In this document: piece by piece, positions 59,387 through 64,000 of the stretch
Layout: each line of letters begins with the position of its first letter
How positions within the stretch are numbered: the first letter of the stretch is position 1
Assembly: GCA_030681035.1 (NCBI GenBank)
Contig: JAUXUI010000045.1
Location: 62,001 to 126,000, forward strand
Direction: 5' to 3'
Length of the DNA stretch: 64,000 nucleotides
Source: Lysobacteraceae bacterium
GTDB taxonomy: Bacteria; Pseudomonadota; Gammaproteobacteria; Xanthomonadales; Xanthomonadaceae
Made by a program: the position numbers and the translations under genes
Notes under the pieces: generated by a model
Told to the model about the DNA's origin: nothing
Seen by the model: the letters and a program-made list of their open reading frames with translations, nothing else
The model's database searches: none

Positions 59387-60331
59387 TCACGACGCCTCCC
59401 CGACCAAGGTCAGTTCAAGAATGCGCCAGCACAACGTGTCGAAATCGATACCGATTGCCTGTGCTGCTTTAGGTACCAGTGAATGGCTGGTCATGCCCGG
59501 CGCAGTGTTCACTTCGAGCAGCCAATTGTTGCCGGCATGATCGCGCATGACGTCGACACGGCCCCAGCCGCTGCAGCCGAGTGCTGTAAATGCATGCAGC
59601 GCCAGCGCTCGCATCTGCGCTTCGGCGACTGGGCTATCAAGGCCCGGACATACGTACTGTGTGTCATGGGCGAGGTATTTGGCGTGATAGTCGTAATACT
59701 CACCGGCCGGCACAATGCGAATACTGGGCAGGGCGCTATCACCCAAAATACCGACCGTGTATTCGCCACCGACAATCAGTTGCTCCATCAACAACTCGCC
59801 GGGATAACGCGCCGCAAGGGTAACTGCCTGCTCCAGATCGTCAAGCACGAACACCCGGCTGATGCCCACGCTGGAACCTTCGCAGGCTGGTTTGACGACA
59901 ACCGGCAAACCCAATTGCTGTGCCGCTGCACGCACATCCTCGCCAGGCGACAAACGCGCGTAGCGTGGCGTAGGCAGCCCGAGTGCCAGCCAGATCTGCT
60001 TGCTGCGAATCTTGTCCATGGCCAGTGCGGTACCCAGCACCGTCGAGCCGGTAGCCGGGATGGCAAAGGCTTCAAGCAACCCCTGCACCACGCCATCTTC
60101 GCCGCCACCCTTGTTGCCGTGCAGAATGTTGAATACCCGATCATAGGCATGCTGTTGCAGGCCAGAGAGCAAGGCCGGGACGCCATCGACCGCCACGGCG
60201 TCAACACCGCGAGCACGCAGCGCGTCCAGCACATTTTTACCGGAGTTGAGTGACACCTCGCGTTCGCTGCTGGTGCCCCCCATCAGCACCGCGACGCGGC
60301 CAAACTGGCGCGGATCGTTGTGCGCGCTCAT
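59387..60331 (-). CDS. ddlB: D-alanine--D-alanine ligase
   Basis: 314 aa ATP-grasp ligase making D-Ala-D-Ala for peptidoglycan. Motifs: [47 protein letters not shown] and [16 protein letters not shown]. Its start overlaps the murC stop by four bases. Confidence 0.97.
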   Translation of the reverse strand: MSAHNDPRQFGRVAVLMGGTSSEREVSLNSGKNVLDALRARGVDAVAVDGVPALLSGLQQHAYDRVFNILHGNKGGGEDGVVQGLLEAFAIPATGSTVLGTALAMDKIRSKQIWLALGLPTPRYARLSPGEDVRAAAQQLGLPVVVKPACEGSSVGISRVFVLDDLEQAVTLAARYPGELLMEQLIVGGEYTVGILGDSALPSIRIVPAGEYYDYHAKYLAHDTQYVCPGLDSPVAEAQMRALALHAFTALGCSGWGRVDVMRDHAGNNWLLEVNTAPGMTSHSLVPKAAQAIGIDFDTLCWRILELTLVGEAS

Positions 60332-61764
60332 GCGTTACCCTCCCGTGCTGGCAAACCATGCTCAGCCAGACCGGCTGCGAGCTGACCGATATCGCCAGCA
60401 CCCATGACGATCAGTAAATCACCGTCTGTCAGCACGTCGGCAAGCACCTCCGGCAATTCGCGCGCACTGCCGACCAAAACCGGATCGATGCGCCCACGGG
60501 CGCGAATGGCACGCGCCAGTGCCTTGCTGTCGGCGCCAATGATGGGCGCCTCGCCAGCCGGATAGACTTCGGTCAGCACCAATGCATCAGCCTGCGACAG
60601 CACCGCCACAAAATCGTCGAGCAGATCCCGGGTGCGGGTATAACGATGCGGTTGAAATGCGATTACCAGGCGCTTGCCCGGCCAGCCAGCGCGTGCGGCA
60701 TCGAATACCGCCTGCAATTCTGCCGGGTGATGGCCATAGTCATCCACCAGCAATGCCGAACCATTTGCCAGTAACAACTCACCCTTGATGTTGAAGCGTC
60801 GGCCAATACCCTGAAACTGCGCCAATGCCTGCGCGATGTCGTTGGCCTCGACACCCAATTGCCAGCCAACCGCCGCAGCGGCCAGTGCATTGAGTACGTT
60901 GTGCCGACCCGGCAGATTCAGCGTCACCGGCAACGGCGCGCAATCGGGAAGATGCAACACAAACCGGGTTTGCGCCCCGTCCTGCTGCACCTGCTCGGCG
61001 CGCACATCGGCGTTGACGGCAAAGCCATAGCGCATTACGTGACGCGGCATGGATTGCGCAAGCACTGCCACTTCCGGGTCGTCGATGCACAGCACGGCAA
61101 GCCCGTAGAACGGCAGGCGATGCAGGAACTCGGAAAATGCCGCTTGCACGCGGGCAAAATCGCCGCCGTAGTTTTCCAGGTGGTCGGCATCGATATTGGT
61201 GACCACTGAAATCAACGGGCTGAGTCGCAAAAAGCTGCCATCGCTTTCATCGGCCTCGGCCACCAACCATTGGCCACTGCCGAGGCGCGCATTGACGCCC
61301 GCCGACAGCAGCTGCCCACCGATGACAAACGTCGGATCAAGGCCGCCTTGCGCCAGCACGCTGGCGATCAAACTGGTCGTTGTCGTTTTGCCGTGGGTGC
61401 CGGCTACCGCGATGCCGCGACGGAAGCGCAACAACTCGGCAAGCATTTCGTCGCGCGGCACCACCGGAATACGCCGCTCATGGGCAGCACGCAATTCCGG
61501 GTTGTCGCTGCGAATGGCGCTGGACACTACCACCACATCGACATCCGCCAGGTTTTCAGCGGCATGGCCAAGGCGGATGCTGGCACCGAGCGCTTCCAGC
61601 CGGCGGGTGCTGGCGCTGGCGCCGATATCCGAGCCAGTGACCTGATAACCCAGAGTCACCAACACTTCCGCGATGCCGCTCATGCCGACACCGCCGATGC
61701 CGATGAAATGCACATGCGAGAACACGCGTGCCAGATCGCCACTGTCAGCCAATCGACGATTCAT
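60328..61764 (-). CDS. murC: UDP-N-acetylmuramate--L-alanine ligase MurC
   Basis: 478 aa. [17 protein letters not shown] near the N-terminus, ATP loop [10 protein letters not shown], and GYHPAEL-like [14 protein letters not shown]. First amino-acid addition in the cytoplasmic peptidoglycan pathway. Overlaps ddlB and murG by four bases each. Confidence 0.97.
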   Translation of the reverse strand: MNRRLADSGDLARVFSHVHFIGIGGVGMSGIAEVLVTLGYQVTGSDIGASASTRRLEALGASIRLGHAAENLADVDVVVVSSAIRSDNPELRAAHERRIPVVPRDEMLAELLRFRRGIAVAGTHGKTTTTSLIASVLAQGGLDPTFVIGGQLLSAGVNARLGSGQWLVAEADESDGSFLRLSPLISVVTNIDADHLENYGGDFARVQAAFSEFLHRLPFYGLAVLCIDDPEVAVLAQSMPRHVMRYGFAVNADVRAEQVQQDGAQTRFVLHLPDCAPLPVTLNLPGRHNVLNALAAAAVGWQLGVEANDIAQALAQFQGIGRRFNIKGELLLANGSALLVDDYGHHPAELQAVFDAARAGWPGKRLVIAFQPHRYTRTRDLLDDFVAVLSQADALVLTEVYPAGEAPIIGADSKALARAIRARGRIDPVLVGSARELPEVLADVLTDGDLLIVMGAGDIGQLAAGLAEHGLPAREGNA

Positions 61765-62855
61765 GCGGCAGCCTGCGCGATGATTGCTTCTGCGACGTGT
61801 TCGGCCGCGCGCGGCTGCGCCAGCGCCTGTGCCGCCTGCGCCATCGCCAGCAAGCTCACGCGATCCCGATGCAGCCGAACAATCTCGACAGCAAGGTGAC
61901 GGGCAAGATCAGGCGACTCAGGCAACAGCACCGCTGCCGATTGCTGCGAGAGGAACTCGGCATTGCGGGTTTGGTGGTCATCCACGGCATGCGGAAATGG
62001 CACCAGCACACTGGCCACACCGACAGCGCATAGCTCAGCCAGCGTCAGCGCGCCGGCACGGCATATCACCAGGTCGGCCCATGCATACGCTGCCGCCATG
62101 TCCTCGATAAACGGTTCAATGCTGGCGTGTACCTGCATGCGCGCGTAGCCCTTGCCCGTCACATCGTGCTGGTTGGCACCGCATTGATGGCGAATCTGAT
62201 ACGGCACCGACGTGCCCAACCGCGCTAGCGCAACCGGCAACGCCTGATTCAGCGCGCGCGCGCCCTGACTGCCACCGAGCACGAGGATGTGAAACGCGTC
62301 GTCGGCATTACGCACGCGCTTGGCTGGCTCGGGCAGCGTTGTCAGCGCCTCGCGCACCGGGTTGCCCAGCCATTGCGTGTTTCGCCCCGGGAAACTGTCA
62401 GGGAATCCGCACAGTACCTGGCGTGCCAAGCGCACCAGAATACGGTTGGTCAGGCCGGGCGCACGATTTTGCTCATGCACCAGCAACGGCGTCTTCAGCA
62501 ACCACGCGGCGATACCACCAGGGCCAGCGGCGAAGCCGCCAAAACTGATCACTGCACGCGGCTGGTGCTTGCGCAGCACCGCAATGGATTGCAGCACGGC
62601 ACGGGCAATGACAAACGGCGACAGCAACATTCGCAAAACACCCTTGCCACGCACTGCACGCACGTTGATGGTTTCGATGGCAATGCCGGCCACTGGCACC
62701 AGACGGGTTTCCATGCCGCCGGCTGAACCCAGCCAGAGCACGGGCACACCACGCGCATGCAATGCACGGGCCACCGCAATACCCGGAAAAATATGGCCGC
62801 CGGTGCCGCCAGCGAGGATCAACACCGGCTGCGGCTCGTATGGGATGTGATTCAT
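61761..62855 (-). CDS. murG: UDP-N-acetylglucosamine transferase MurG
   Basis: 364 aa GT28 enzyme making lipid II at the inner membrane. Glycine-rich [36 protein letters not shown] and the UDP-GlcNAc site [11 protein letters not shown]. Overlaps ftsW by four bases and murC by four. Confidence 0.97.
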   Translation of the reverse strand: MNHIPYEPQPVLILAGGTGGHIFPGIAVARALHARGVPVLWLGSAGGMETRLVPVAGIAIETINVRAVRGKGVLRMLLSPFVIARAVLQSIAVLRKHQPRAVISFGGFAAGPGGIAAWLLKTPLLVHEQNRAPGLTNRILVRLARQVLCGFPDSFPGRNTQWLGNPVREALTTLPEPAKRVRNADDAFHILVLGGSQGARALNQALPVALARLGTSVPYQIRHQCGANQHDVTGKGYARMQVHASIEPFIEDMAAAYAWADLVICRAGALTLAELCAVGVASVLVPFPHAVDDHQTRNAEFLSQQSAAVLLPESPDLARHLAVEIVRLHRDRVSLLAMAQAAQALAQPRAAEHVAEAIIAQAAA

Positions 62856-64000
62856 GCCACCGCTCCCAACGTCGGTTCGCGGCGTTGCCGCGACATGGCG
62901 TTATCAGGTATTGCCGTTGGCACGAACTCGGCTTCATCGGCGAGATCGGCGCGTACACGCGCCACCTTGCGTTCGGCGCGATCGAGCTCCAGGCTTACGC
63001 GCAGCAGCAAGCCGATGGCCGCGCAGGTCATCAACACACTCGACCCCCCCGATGAAATCAGCGGCAGGGTCAATCCCTTGGTCGGCAGCACTCCCAGGTT
63101 CACGCCGATCGACACCAGTGCCTGCAAGCTGATCCACAGCGCCACACCAAATGCGCAGTACGCCGAAAACAGCCGCTGCAACTCGATGGCACGCAGGCCG
63201 ATCCATAGCGCCCGTCCGGCGAATCCGGCGTACAGGGCAATCACCAGCATTACCCCGGCGAAGCCGAGTTCTTCGGCAATCACCGCCAGAATGAAATCGG
63301 TGTGCGCTTCGGGCAGATAAAACAGCTTCTGCACACTGGCACCCAGGCCAACGCCGAACCACTCGCCGCGCCCAATCGCTATCAGCGCCTGGGTGAGCTG
63401 GAAGCCATCCTTGAATGGATCGGCCCACGGGTCGAGGAATGAGGTCAGGCGGCGAATACGATACGACTCGGAGACCGCGACCATGGCCAGCATCGGCAAA
63501 CCAATCAACACCGGTGCCATCAGCCGTGGCAGGCTTACTCCGCCAAGAATCAACATGCCGCCAACAACCGAGCACAGCAACATCGCCGAGCCAAAATCAG
63601 GCTGCAACAGCAAGAACGTCACCATCGCAATCAGCACGCCAATCGGCTTGAGCATCGCTCGCCAGCTTTGTTGCAGCTCGTGGTAGTAGCGCTTGAGATA
63701 ACTTGCCAGCCACACGATGAGCAGCAACTTGACCGCTTCAACAACCTGGAAGTTCGAGACCCCGAAGTTGATCCAGCGCCGCGCACCGTTCACCGAATGC
63801 CCCAACCCCGGCAAGTACACCGCACCCAGCAGCACGAAACAGGCAATCAACAACCATGGGCTGCGTTGTTCGATCCAGCGCAGCTCGGTGCGCACGATGA
63901 CCGCCGCAATCGCGCAGCCGGCGAGCAGGAAAATCGCGTGCCGGACGAGAAAATAGGTTTCACTGACCTTGAAACCCTCGGCCACCGCAACCGAGCTGGA
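62852..64000 (-). CDS. ftsW: Septal peptidoglycan glycosyltransferase FtsW (cut by window edge)
   Basis: SEDS-family polymerase working with FtsI at the septum. The window holds all but its first part; the frame enters at 64000 with SSSVAVAEGFKVSETYFL, so the true start is outside. Landmarks: GARRWINFG, LLLQPDFGSAMLL, PEAHTDFILAVIAEELGF and TKGLTLPLISSGGSS. About nine membrane helices are present. Confidence 0.96.
   Translation of the reverse strand, partial: SSSVAVAEGFKVSETYFLVRHAIFLLAGCAIAAVIVRTELRWIEQRSPWLLIACFVLLGAVYLPGLGHSVNGARRWINFGVSNFQVVEAVKLLLIVWLASYLKRYYHELQQSWRAMLKPIGVLIAMVTFLLLQPDFGSAMLLCSVVGGMLILGGVSLPRLMAPVLIGLPMLAMVAVSESYRIRRLTSFLDPWADPFKDGFQLTQALIAIGRGEWFGVGLGASVQKLFYLPEAHTDFILAVIAEELGFAGVMLVIALYAGFAGRALWIGLRAIELQRLFSAYCAFGVALWISLQALVSIGVNLGVLPTKGLTLPLISSGGSSVLMTCAAIGLLLRVSLELDRAERKVARVRADLADEAEFVPTAIPDNAMSRQRREPTLGAVA

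Overview
The window is one contiguous stretch of a motile gammaproteobacterial chromosome. Gene content and order (a complete fli/flh/che block controlled by FleQ/FlrBC, then later ftsW-murG-murC-ddlB-ftsQ-ftsA-ftsZ-lpxC, a DUF721/M23 pair, secA and a MutT-ThiE fusion), high GC and many short dispersed intergenic repeats fit the order Xanthomonadales/Lysobacterales. This is an inference from synteny, not a database result.

Layout. (1) 1-29915, all on the minus strand, is a flagellar/chemotaxis supercluster. In transcription order it runs fliC, fliD, fliS, fliT, a PilZ-like gene, fleQ, flrB, flrC, fliE-fliF-fliG-fliH-fliI-fliJ, fliK, fliL-fliM-fliN-fliO-fliP-fliQ-fliR, flhB, flhA, flhF, flhG, fliA, cheY, cheZ and cheA (cut by the window edge). 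Five sequences matching the -24/-12 sigma-54 pattern sit just upstream of fliD, flrB, fliE, fliK and fliL. A sigma-28-like promoter and a hairpin-plus-T-run terminator bracket fliC. The DNA thus reads as a FleQ > FlrBC > FliA cascade. (2) 30451-41700 is a catabolic island: two N-formylglutamate amidohydrolase family genes, a DUF779/aldehyde dehydrogenase pair, an RpiR regulator, an ethanolamine-permease-like APC transporter split by one in-frame amber codon, a glutamine-synthetase-like ligase lacking the ammonium-site Glu, a second aldehyde dehydrogenase, an iron alcohol dehydrogenase and a DUF1415 gene. I read it as a gamma-glutamylation route for an amino alcohol such as ethanolamine (inference). 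(3) 42555-47739 holds phoU-pstBACS and an ExoD-family gene, bracketed by inverted copies of a composite repeat array. (4) 48493-64000 holds mutT-thiE, secA, the M23/DUF721 pair, lpxC and the fts-mur division/peptidoglycan cluster, cut inside ftsW.

The most unusual content is between genes. Heptamer arrays (GGGACTC or GGGACCC type, G-quadruplex-capable) sit inside the fliE-fliF, ftsZ-lpxC and ddlB-ftsQ junctions. In two of them, G-rich and C-rich arrays face each other and would fold into a hairpin in the operon mRNA. A 182-bp palindromic element occurs intact next to the PilZ-like gene and, upstream of phoU, broken by a 0.35-kb array of 53-bp and 19-bp repeats. An inverted copy of that array lies 5.6 kb away beyond exoD. 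No tRNA, rRNA, CRISPR array, integrase or transposase gene was recognised.
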